A stretch of DNA of 39,626 nt, from the NCBI GenBank assembly GCA_051453625.1, contig JBOZIK010000001.1, positions 59,517,235 through 59,556,860 on the forward strand, read 5' to 3'. Positions 11,521 to 20,300 of this stretch are shown here, piece by piece. Source of the DNA: Welwitschia mirabilis. Its lineage: Eukaryota; Gnetophyta; Gnetopsida; Welwitschiales. Each line of letters opens with the position of its first letter. Positions within the stretch are counted from its first letter, which is position 1. The notes beneath the pieces are model-generated. The model searched no databases. It was not told where the DNA came from and saw only the letters and a program-made list of their open reading frames with translations. A program made the position numbers and the translations under genes.

Positions 11521-13028
11521 GAATTGATATTTAATAAATGCACCTCTTCCTTTTCCTATAAACACTGCCAGAAAGATAAAATGGTCCAATTCAAAAATCG
11601 ACGTAGTCATGGGGTTATACCAATAATTGAGTTGTTAGATATAAGCTTGTTTGAAGCATGCCCTATCATTTGGAATAAGTGCAAGACTTGGGCTAGGAAG
11701 AACTCTTGTACAAGCTAAAAGGNNNNNNNCAAATCGATATCGGTCCGTCTTATAAAAGATGGAAAGGTAAAGAACTACATTCAGAAGAATTTTAATCAAA
11801 ATTACAAAAGAATCTTTTTCTTGCCTATTGGACATTCCTACAATAGAGGAAAGAATTCCTTTCAAGAGTAGAGGATAACAAGAGACCTCCCATTTCTTCA
11901 TGGGAGGTGTCCTAAAGCTATCTAGTGGTCATATTAGCTACAAGATGCTTCTGCCCTCATGGGGATCAGGGGTCGAGATGATTGATTGATACTTCATTCA
12001 GACTAGTTGTTGTTTGAAGCTGTTAGGATTGCATTTTGTCTTTCTCAAGGCCTTAGACCTAGGGTATCATGTTAATTTACCCAACTTCTTTATTTAGTCA
12101 TTATAATAGAAAGATTCTTTAGGGTACTTGGGCCTTGTCATGGTAATTTGAAGAGTTGTAAGGGATCTAACGGTGAGGAAGCCCCTTCTTCCTCTGCAAA
12201 GGACTTCAAATGAGATGTTTATAAAGGGAAAAAGGGAAAAAAGATCCAATAATGATGAGGCTTCTCAACCTAAGGGGAAGACCAAGCCAGGAAGCTTCTA
12301 GTCTTAGAGAGAGGTGACTCTACCCTAAGAAGTTTAGGTAGAGGAAGCAATTTCACCCCTAGCATAGGAAGAGACAGTGCAAGAAGAACCCTTAGTCGAA
12401 GCCTAAGAACAAGAGCATATGCTCCAAATCAAGGCAAAAAGGCCTCCTTTTAGAAGGTAGAAGATAACCCCAATCATAGTGAGGATTGAAATTCCCAATT
12501 CCATAAAGACATTTATATGAACCATATGAGAGGAGAAGTCCTGTTAGCTATAATTCATGGATTGAAAAGATGTCCCTTCTTGACCCTAGAAATTTCACAT
12601 GGATCTTAGCTAAATGAATTAAGTCAAGTTACCAGAAGAAGGCTTTTAGAGTACATCCTAATAAAAACTAGATAGGAGTAGAGGAATTCAAAGAAGTGAA
12701 ACAAGCTTTTAAGATTTTAACAAATAACCTGGGATGACTTCTATTTTAGCACCAACATGACCACCTCTTTCCCAACTGTAGAGGATATTAATCCTTTGTC
12801 CCTCCTAGTTTTTTGTAGTGCTATTACAATGTTTACTCATTCTATGTTAATCTTAGTATTTTGGGGTGTTTTCACCCTCAATTTTACTTTGTATCTAGTA
12901 GGCTCATGTAAATTTTACAGGTTGGTTTTTGCCAATCAGGTTTCTTGTATCACCTAGCATTAGGTGGTTTCGCCTCCTCTATAATTATTCTTGTTTCATA
13001 TAATGTTTACTTTTGTTCAGAAAAAAAT
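11521..13028 (+). mobile_element. Possible truncated LINE, 3' end at ~13028
   Basis: The segment is less AT-rich than its surroundings and codon-like, but riddled with stops. It contains a charged, Lys/Glu-rich reading (about 12180-12430) resembling the linker after a LINE ORF1-type domain. It ends with a T-rich leader containing GGTGGTTTCGCCTCC and GTTTACTTTTGTTCAG followed by an A-run at 13020-13027, the style of a plant L1-type LINE 3' UTR and tail. I see no RT or endonuclease motif. A 7-N gap lies at 11723-11729. The assignment rests mainly on the 3' end and is tentative. Confidence 0.35.
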
Positions 13029-13187
13029 ATGATTTATTTTCTCAAAATATAAAAAATCTAATAAAGAAATGAGTAAATTTTGCTTTTAGATTCCGCTATG
13101 TTTATTAGGTAATAATATTTAAGATGGAAAGAAGAAGGGTAAAAAATACTACTTAAGGAGAGTAAGAAAAGATAGGATGTCAAAAGT
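13029..13187. other. Possible 5' LTR end of the chromovirus relic
   Basis: The sequence just before the primer-binding-site-like motif ends in TGTCA at 13179-13183, compatible with a TG...CA LTR end. No matching 3' LTR is recognised, so the LTR start cannot be set. Confidence 0.3.
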
Positions 13188-13199
13188 TGGTATTAGAGC
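13188..13199 (+). other. Primer-binding-site-like motif (tRNA-iMet)
   Basis: TGGTATTAGAGC differs at one base from TGGTATCAGAGC, the common plant LTR-retrotransposon PBS complementary to initiator tRNA-Met. It lies upstream of gag on the same strand, though unusually far (about 1.2 kb), with a degenerate repeat field between. Confidence 0.5.
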
Positions 13200-13259
13200 T
13201 CTAGGTTAACTTAAATGATACCTACATTAAGCACTTATATATTTATAAGAATATAAATA

Positions 13260-13720
13260 TAATTATATCTTTAACAATCTTTCTCCTTAATAATCATAAA
13301 GTTAGTTGTAACCACAATAACCTTAATCGCTAATAGCTATAAAGTTAATTATATCCTCAATAATCTTAAACCTTAAGGAAAATCAATTACATCCTTGATA
13401 AGACTAGATTCCAAGATAACTTTAACTCCTAGATAAGCATGAATTTAATCATAGCTATCAATAATCATGAATTTGATTATTCTTATAATTTTCCTACTTT
13501 CTAAATAAATACCAAATCACATTCATGATAATCCCAATAACTATAAAGATTATACTAATGATAATCCTAGAGCTTTAATAATCCTAAAAGTTGATTATAT
13601 TTGGTACAGTTTCAAAGTATTCATAAGATTAATTATAACCCAAATTCCTAGATGATCATTATGTTAATCATATCTATGATAATCTTAAATTCCTAAAAAA
13701 ACTTATAAGAATGATGAATT
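13260..13720 (+). repeat. Degenerate ~40-45-bp repeat field
   Basis: Variants of AATAATC..AAA.TTAATTATATCCT recur many times (for example near 13300, 13345, 13375, 13440, 13560 and 13640), with TAATCCT/ATAATC cores at fairly even intervals. The units are highly diverged and the boundaries uncertain. It lies between the PBS-like site and the gag remnant, where plant LTR elements may carry tandem repeats. Confidence 0.45.
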
Positions 13721-14430
13721 CAAGTCATTAAAGACTCTATTACCTTATAGCTATAGATAATTATCCCTTAGAATAATTACAATTATGTTAAAATTTAAGA
13801 CAATGACCTTATATAATTCCTCTAAGACCTTAACCTTTTGCAAGAAATATAAATACACAAAATAATGCCTATAAGTTAGATACCCTTAGAAATAATCGAA
13901 CCTCCATCCAAGATTTTCATTCCAAATTATATGGTCATATAACCTTAAGTAAAATCCCATATTCACAACTTATAATCCTAATAACCCTTATCTAGTTAAA
14001 ATAAAGAAAGGGAATAAACTTAATTATGTACATTAAGTTATAAATGAGGACCAATCACCTCATAATAATGACCATGTCCTTCTTAGGATCATAAAAATAT
14101 TTGTAAGTTTAACTTTTATAATATTTATCCTATTTTCAAAAATAATTTCATAAAAATTTTCACTTCTTTTAGATTCCTTATCATTCTCAGTTAAAACTTG
14201 AGGTAAAGTTAGTTGCACCAATTAATCAACATTAAGAGAATTCATAAGAGATTTAGAAATATAATGATGGAAATCAACCACCATTCAATCTTAATCCAAA
14301 AGCATTGATAAATGCATTTATTTTGTTCCTATTACAAATAGTAAATCAAGGTCAAATCCAAAAGTAAACAATGGTATCAATCAACCTAAAGAAGTGGGTA
14401 TGAGAAAATTAATTCAAACTTTTATTAAGA
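13721..14430. other. AT-rich leader of the chromovirus relic
   Basis: No gene is seen. Weak continuation of the TAATC-rich pattern is visible to about 14000. Confidence 0.4.
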
Positions 14431-14449
14431 TAAACCCACTAAAGTTTGT

Positions 14450-14935
14450 ATGAGGTTCAAGTCCATATAAAGCAAAAGCATGGCTGAGTGACGTTGAAAA
14501 GGTTATAGGTACTTTATAGGTACTTTAGGATGTGATGAATATAAAAAGACTTCTTTAGCTATTTATATGTTACAAAAAGAAGCTAACCTATGGTAGAAAA
14601 CGAAAATAACCAAGTTGGAAGATATAGAACTTTCATAGAGGGAATTTGAGCATATCTTTAAGGAGAGGTACATTATTAAGTTCTATATTCACCAAACAGT
14701 TATAGAATTATCCAATCTAAGACAAGTTCACAATGTGACTATAACATCTCATGAATACAAATTTGTAGAATTATTAAGATATGTGTCACATATGCATCCA
14801 GATGAAGAAGCTAAAGGAAATCTCTTTATTAACAGTCTTCTTCTTTCTGTTGCTTTCAAAGTATTCATGTTTTAACATAAGAATCTAGTGGAGACTATAG
14901 AAAACGCAAATAGAGTAGAACAAAATTAGCAAAGA
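14450..14935 (+). pseudogene. Chromovirus gag fragment
   Basis: By shifting frame, the strand reads KAWLSDVEKV, then LQKEANLW, then REFEHIFKERY, NLRQVHNVTI, EYKFVELLRYVSH and DEEAKGNLF. This is the retrotrans-gag pattern: W...(L/I)E, A..WW, EF...F...Y, F..L.QG..SV.EY...F..L...... An 11-base local duplication of AGGTACTTTAT (14506-14527) breaks the frame early, and the second Trp of the WW pair is now a TAG stop. A degraded zinc knuckle, lacking ligands, follows at about 15215-15255. Confidence 0.7.
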
Positions 14936-15414
14936 TACTAAGAAATGAAGAAAAGAATTCCTCCATAAGGGCATATACTCATGGAAAATTGATTACAAAT
15001 ACCTCATCAAAATAAGAATTGACACTTCAATAAAAATAATATTAGTAGTAGTAATAGTAGCAATAGGAATTCTAATCAATCTAAGTAGGCTCTTTTCAAA
15101 AGAACTTGGAATATTCCTCATCAAAGCTATGCAAGTAATCAACTTCAAAGGTCCAATTTTTAGTAATTTCCTAATCAGTAGTAGTACTAGAACCAATATA
15201 ATAATGAAGATAAAGGATTTCAATGTAAGGGAAATCATAAAGAATGTCTATTACATAACTTAAACCCTCCTGAACAACCCCTAGAAAATCCTTAAGGATC
15301 ATAAGGAATTCCTTAATCAATAGGACAACTTCAAGCAATAGTAGATAATTAAGAGGTGCAATTTCAGAGCTCTATCATAGAAGATAAGGCTTTACTTAAT
15401 ACAAAAAAGTAATT

Positions 15415-15834
15415 ATTTTATTTAATTGTGAAGCATCTCATTGCTTCATATCTCTTAGGATTATTATAAAAGAAAAATTACATTGTGCTTTAATAGAGGA
15501 ATGCATATAGCTAGCAAATCAGTCCATTTTCAAGGTTAACCAATAAAATCAAAATTGTACGTTCTCCATAAGTGAAGGATATTTTCAAATAAAACCAATT
15601 ATTATCAACTAAGAAAAATATGGCATCATTTTGGGTATCAACTAGTTAATGTGAAATAAAGCAGTTATAAATTGTGAAATGCATCAAGTAGAAATGATCA
15701 AGCCTGATCAAAGAATAATCTTTAAAGGTCATTACAAATTAGTTGTAGAGAATATAATTAATGCAAAGAATATAAAAAGAGAAATTAAGAGGGGATCACT
15801 AGTTTATACGCTATACCTAAACTAATTAGCTTGA
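15415..15834 (+). pseudogene. Chromovirus aspartic protease fragment
   Basis: At 15418-15455 the frame reads LFNCEASHCFISL, where the family has LFD(S/T)GASHSFIS. The catalytic Asp is Asn and the adjacent Gly is Glu, both explicable by G-to-A changes. Further on it reads ILGI, then AVINCEMHQVEM and FKGHYK, matching the (V)ILGMDWL...AVIDC....V.F.. block that follows the protease in chromoviruses. The fragment runs into the 509-N gap at 15835. Confidence 0.65.
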
Positions 15835-16343
15835 NNNNNNNNNNNNNNNNNNNNNNNNNNNNNNNNNNNNNNNNNNNNNNNNNNNNNNNNNNNNNNNNNN
15901 NNNNNNNNNNNNNNNNNNNNNNNNNNNNNNNNNNNNNNNNNNNNNNNNNNNNNNNNNNNNNNNNNNNNNNNNNNNNNNNNNNNNNNNNNNNNNNNNNNNN
16001 NNNNNNNNNNNNNNNNNNNNNNNNNNNNNNNNNNNNNNNNNNNNNNNNNNNNNNNNNNNNNNNNNNNNNNNNNNNNNNNNNNNNNNNNNNNNNNNNNNNN
16101 NNNNNNNNNNNNNNNNNNNNNNNNNNNNNNNNNNNNNNNNNNNNNNNNNNNNNNNNNNNNNNNNNNNNNNNNNNNNNNNNNNNNNNNNNNNNNNNNNNNN
16201 NNNNNNNNNNNNNNNNNNNNNNNNNNNNNNNNNNNNNNNNNNNNNNNNNNNNNNNNNNNNNNNNNNNNNNNNNNNNNNNNNNNNNNNNNNNNNNNNNNNN
16301 NNNNNNNNNNNNNNNNNNNNNNNNNNNNNNNNNNNNNNNNNNN
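15835..16343. other. Assembly gap (509 N)
   Basis: Unresolved bases between the protease and RT parts of the chromovirus relic. Its size is plausible for the missing linker. Confidence 0.99.
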
Positions 16344-17060
16344 AGTAAAGAATATACCAGTAGTCCAAGGATATCTTGATGAATTTACAACATAATTACT
16401 AGGAATACCACCACTTCCAAAATGTTGCGTTTTCTATTGAACGATCCCAGGAATCCTAACCAAGTTCTAAGGAACCATATAGAATGTCTCCCATAGAAAT
16501 GAAAGAATTAAAAATTAAGCTTGCAGAACTCTTACAAAAAGGTTTCATTTGTCCCAATGTATCATCAGGAGGAGTAGTTCTACTATTTATAAAAAAGAAA
16601 GATGGAACATTAAGATTATGCATTAATTATAGACAGCTAAGTAAGGTTACCATTAAGAAAAAGTATTCACTACCAAGTATAGATGACATTTTTATCAGCT
16701 CAGGAAAGCTAACGTGTTCTCAAAAGTTGATCTAAAATCTGGCTATCATCAAGTTCAAATTACGGAAGAAGATATTCATAAAATAGCACTTAGAACCTTC
16801 TATGAGGATTACGAGTTCACTGTTATGCCTTTTGATTTAACTAATGTCCTTGTAGTATTTATGAGTCTTATGAATTACATTTTTCAATCACATGTTAATT
16901 CCTTTGTAATAGTATTTATTAATGATATCCTCATTTATTCCAAAACTAAGAATAGTATTACAAACTTTACGGAATCACTAACTATATGCTAACATGGAAA
17001 AATGATCTTTCTGAAAGTAATCCATTTAATTTCTAGGTCATGTAATATCCAAGAAAGGTA
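16344..17060 (+). pseudogene. Chromovirus reverse transcriptase fragment
   Basis: RT motifs appear in order. After the gap comes a VVQGYLDEFTT lead, then [10 protein letters not shown] (16484), [50 protein letters not shown] (16714), MPFDLTN, FVIVFINDILIYSK (about 16900-16945) and LGHVIS. The first palm Asp (SKVD) is present. The YxDD/FIDD pair reads FIND, so one catalytic Asp is lost. MPFGLTNA has become MPFDLTNV. Each of these changes is a single C-to-T or G-to-A step. Two main frames plus stops make it inactive, but the family assignment is secure. Confidence 0.9.
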
Positions 17061-17471
17061 TTTCAATTGATCAAGATAAAGTTAGAGCAATCATAGAATG
17101 GCCAACACCTATAAATAATACTAAGGTTGGAAGCTTTCTTGGTCTTATTGGTTACTATCATCGATTCATCTCCAGCTTCTGTAAAATAGTTTCTTCATTA
17201 ACGAGACTTTTAAAGAAAGAAAAAGACTTCCAATGAATAGAAAAATATTAGCAATTATTTGATTATCTTAAAAAATGCTTAATTAAGGCTCTAACCTTAG
17301 CAATGCTAGATGATTCAAAGATCTTTTTAGTTTATATTGATGCATCTGGAGAAGGTCTTAGAGTGGTTCTTGAATAAGATAAAAAAGTAATAACTTATAG
17401 ATTAAAACAACTTAAAACTCATGAGAGAAATTATCCTAGTCATGACCTTGAATTAGTTGTAGTAAATATTG
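17061..17471 (+). pseudogene. Chromovirus RNase H fragment
   Basis: Following RT the frame reads FLGLIGYYHRFI, TRLLKKEKDF, then VYIDASGEGL, VITYRLKQLKTHERNYPSHDLELV. These are the post-RT and RNase H (RT_RNaseH type) motifs of chromoviruses, including the DAS(G/K) active-site start. RNase H removes the RNA strand of the RNA/cDNA hybrid. Only occasional stops interrupt this part. After VVVNIA (about 17471) the expected continuation (the ...W.HYL.G.....TDH..L block) is absent. Confidence 0.85.
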
Positions 17472-17860
17472 CTATGGGAACGACCCCATTTTAATTACTC
17501 TATAGCACCGAAAAAGTTTTACCTATTCAAATTCAGATTTCCATGTTAAAGACTCTAGCCAAGGACCTATAATTATCTGACACAGAGAAGGAAATAGAGC
17601 TTGTAGAACTAGAGACTCTATGTGAAAAGAGGGTAAAAGCCTTGCAACAAAGCCAAATTTACTAAAATTAAATTGATAATTTATACAACAAAAACATAAA
17701 TCCAAAAGTGAATTTAACCAAGAAGACCTTAAAGTTTTCACCAAATTGGTTAGGGCCATTCATTATCTCAAAAAGATTAAATAAAGAGGCATACAAGCTA
17801 AAATGTTTAGATGATGTTAAGGAGAATGAACCGATAAATTCTTTGTATATTTGACTGTAT
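17472..17860 (+). pseudogene. Tat-type integrase C-terminal fragment
   Basis: The frame reads MGTTPF.LLYSTEKVLPIQIQI, then LCEKRVKALQQSQIYQNQI, PNWLGPFIISKRLNKEAYKL and ENEPINSLYI. The (G)MTPF.L.YG.EAVLPI(E/Q)I block, the EKR..AL...Q.YQ.R segment and the FxPNW.GP(Y/F).V region are the end of a Ty3/gypsy integrase of the Tat/Athila type. Chromoviruses instead have an APFE.LYGR.CRSP block. The catalytic DDE core is missing altogether. It abuts the chromovirus RNase H, so it is either an internally deleted hybrid or two relics joined by recombination. Confidence 0.65.
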
Positions 17861-18320
17861 TATCAATAAAAGCAAACTTAAAATACATGTCATTCTTGCT
17901 ATATGCTATAATTTAATCATTTCTTGCATATTTATTCATTAATATGAATGATTTTCCATCGCATTTACTTTTTTGATGAAATATTCTATGTGTATACATA
18001 TTGGTTTTTGTGCAAGGCAACATTGTTGTTTAAGACATGTCATACAACTTGCACGTTTCATTTTCCATGTTTGAGTTTCACAAGTTATGACCAAGCTAAT
18101 GTAATAGATCATTCGNNNNNNNAGTGACATCTAAGATAGACATCCATTGTGCATGCCTTGCGTAGATTGTTTTAACCATTACTGACCACAATTTGCTATT
18201 ATCAATGTTTCACCTCATAAGGCATGATCCATGGAGGACAACAATGATGACATGTACTGCATTAACCCATGCTATTACATACCTAATCCTCTCTCTACCA
18301 TAATCCATACCTTTACATGA
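17861..18320. other. AT-rich spacer after integrase tail
   Basis: No gene is seen. 7 N at 18116-18122. Composition moves toward the pyrimidine-rich pattern that follows. Confidence 0.5.
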
Positions 18321-18521
18321 GCCTTCCTATTTTGCATACTTACATGCCACCATCATTGTCTTACCAAATAGTAGTGGATACACCCTCCTCCTTTCATGCA
18401 TTTCATCATGCCCTTTGCCCATCGCCACTACACCATTTATCCCATTTCACTCATATTTGTCACTTCATCTCGTTGGCCATATCCATGTCATATTTCTCGT
18501 GGCCTTCACTTTATCTTGTTT

Positions 18522-18610
18522 TCAAAAAAGAAAAAAAGAAAGGGGAAAAAAGAGTGAAAATAAAAAAAGAAAAAGAACAAAAAAGAAACAAGAAAAAAAA
18601 ATATTCCATA
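18522..18610 (+). repeat. A/G-rich tract, module 1
   Basis: About 80 bases of almost pure A and G (AAAAAAG, GGGGAAAAAAG) follow the pyrimidine-rich field and are followed by AAACATGTGAAAAC. The same arrangement occurs again at 19655-19770, so the two are paired modules. Purine-rich tracts after pol are common in Tat/Athila elements near the polypurine tract. Confidence 0.6.
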
Positions 18611-18724
18611 AACATGTGAAAACTCACAAGGGAACATATTTGCATCTCTTCAGCATTTGAGATGCTTCAACATTCAAGACGCCTTCAACACATTTCCATG
18701 GTACATCCTATATACTTAGTCCTA

Positions 18725-18960
18725 TCATATTTACTGATTTTTATTCATTATTGTTATGCATGATGACCATTTTACCAGTTCCATGTTACATCNNNNNNNN
18801 NNNNNNNNNNNNNNNNNNNNNNNNNNNNNNNNNNNNNNNNNNNNNNNNNNNNNNNNNNNNNNNNNNNNNNNNNNNNNNNNNNNNNNNNNNNNTCATATTT
18901 ACTGATTTTTATTCATTATTGTTATGCATGATGACCATTTTATCAGTTCCATGTTACATC
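18725..18960 (+). repeat. 68-bp duplication flanking a 100-N gap
   Basis: 18725-18792 and 18893-18960 are identical but for one base, on either side of exactly 100 N (18793-18892). This is probably an unmerged contig overlap. Confidence 0.85.
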
Positions 18961-19114
18961 ATGTTTTCACTCTACCCATTCCCTTTCACCATTTGTGAGC
19001 TCCCTCTCATCTCCCTGTAATCCATTTCACCTATTCATGGCATTCTCCATATCCTTATTTTCTTTTCCACAATCGAGACATGTGTATTGTATTCCTATTT
19101 CCATCCTATTTAGT

Positions 19115-19243
19115 CATCCCCATTCACANNNNNNNNNNNNNNNNNNNNNNNNNNNNNNNNNNNNNNNNNNNNNNNNNNNNNNNNNNNNNNNNNNNNNNNN
19201 NNNNNNNNNNNNNNNNNNNNNNNNNNNNCAGCCCCATTCACAT
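19115..19243 (+). repeat. Short duplication flanking a 100-N gap
   Basis: CCCCATTCACA occurs immediately before and just after 100 N (19129-19228). It is consistent with the overlap artefact seen at the other 100-N gaps, but short enough to be chance in this CATT-rich field. Confidence 0.5.
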
Positions 19244-19654
19244 CGTGATGACTTCCACATTACCATTGGATTTCTGTATTCGATGTTGAACCATGCTATA
19301 TTAGCATCTTTCCCCATTCATGTACATCTCACTTCACATCCATGTCACGCTACATTTTAGGGATGCACAATCCTTTCCACCACCCCGTTTCACCATCTTA
19401 CAATGTTGTGATCATGCATTTCCTCTCATCGTCACCCATTACCACCCTCACTTTCATTTACTGTTTTCCCTTCACTCTAATCCGTCATTGTTCACCTTTA
19501 TAGTCAAGGATGGATGTTGCTTAATACCCCTTTATCAACTTCTCCTTTTCCATTTGATCCTGCTATGGTATATCATTCACACCACATCCCCAAAATTTTC
19601 GCATTCATCCATTGGGCATCGCCCATCTTCCTTGCATCCACTTTATTTTTAGAG

Positions 19655-19775
19655 TTGGGGTGAGGCGGAGAAGAATTGAAAAAAATGAAAGAAGAAGGAA
19701 ATTCAAAAAACAAAAAAGGAAAGAAAGAAGATTCAAAAAAAACAAAAAACATTTAAACATGTGAAAACCTTAAAA
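19655..19775 (+). repeat. A/G-rich tract, module 2 (PPT-like)
   Basis: Starts with GAGTTGGGGTGAGGCGGAG, a polypurine-tract-like run, followed by about 80 bases of A/G-rich sequence and AAACATGTGAAAAC. It parallels the tract at 18522-18610. Confidence 0.5.
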
Positions 19776-20140
19776 AAGAGGCATGTGTTCAATTTTGTTT
19801 TTAATAGGGGGCCTCCTTCTATTCACTCCATATTCAAAAAGGAGCATTGTAGTTTGCAACTACTTTTTTTTCCCTTATTTTATTCATTACCTTCATTCAT
19901 TACATTCATGGTCAGGTTTTTGAGGGGAAATCTCAAATGGACAGTAGCTTCTCTTTAGACTCAGCAAAGTTAGGAATCCAAAGGATTCTGATGGCATTAT
20001 TGTTTATTTATTACATCATGTGGTAACCTTGCCGCCTGAATTTTTGGGAAACTTGATGCTTCCCTGCACTGACTCGAAATATAGGGATGACCAAAAAGAA
20101 GGAATCAGGGATGACCACCTACGTTTCTGTATGGTTGGTT
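19776..20140. other. Transition to higher-GC sequence
   Basis: No gene can be supported. From about 19930 the sequence becomes less AT-rich and contains more CpG than the transposon block to its left. Confidence 0.5.
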
Positions 20141-20148
20141 AATGGAAA

Positions 20149-20300
20149 CACAGATATAAGCCCAACATCGGCCTTCTATCCGATCTTCCTTCCAACATAA
20201 ATTCTTTAATGCGTCGTAGCCCTGAGGCGAGCTTTTCTGCTTCCTCCCTTAATATTAAACAGTCGTCAAAATTGGCTGCATATTGAAGAACAAGAATCTG
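20149..20300 (-). other. Unrecognised coding-like frame (minus)
   Basis: Reading leftward from about 20300, an open frame of about 50 codons (ILVLQYAANFDDCLIL, then REEAEKLASGLRRIKEF, ending LYLCFH and stop) has normal amino-acid composition and an acceptor-like CTCCTCAG just before it. The LQYA..DDCLIL part loosely resembles a LINE RT YADD block, but the motif is broken by extra residues and no other RT motif is convincing. It straddles the left edge of duplicated segment copy 2. It could be an exon of an old gene or of a transposon; function is unknown. Confidence 0.3.

Larger units (their letters stand above)
14440..17471 (+). mobile_element. Chromovirus-type Ty3/gypsy relic
   Basis: The gypsy order gag - zinc knuckle - protease - RT - RNase H is readable on the + strand. 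The RT and the stretch just before it match the plant chromovirus pattern (Tekay/Del-like): a VVQ.YLDEF lead, [47 protein letters not shown], (I/V).DILIYSK. A 509-N gap covers the protease-RT linker. The pol frame stops matching a chromovirus at about 17471, where a different type of integrase tail begins. No LTR pair is identified. Confidence 0.8.
18140..19650 (+). repeat. Pyrimidine-rich CAT/CCATT-type low-complexity field
   Basis: The + strand is strongly enriched in C and T and poor in G, with endless variants of CCATTTC, CATTCA, TTCATC and CCCATT. The bias yields long but meaningless open frames on both strands. In several plant Tat and Ogre-type elements the 3' untranslated part between pol and the 3' LTR carries variable tandem repeats, and the position fits (just after an integrase tail). 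Units are too diverged for me to define a period. Confidence 0.5.

Noticed and set aside
15826-16379. Long open frames across runs of N on both strands
   Set aside because: They are unknown bases read as open codons; the same applies at 4062-4517, 10041-10370 and 10628-11011. No protein sequence supports them.
18317-19652. Several + strand frames of 60-120 codons
   Set aside because: Composition follows the CATT-biased field (His/Ser/Phe/Pro-rich), with no start context or domain. They are by-products of low complexity.
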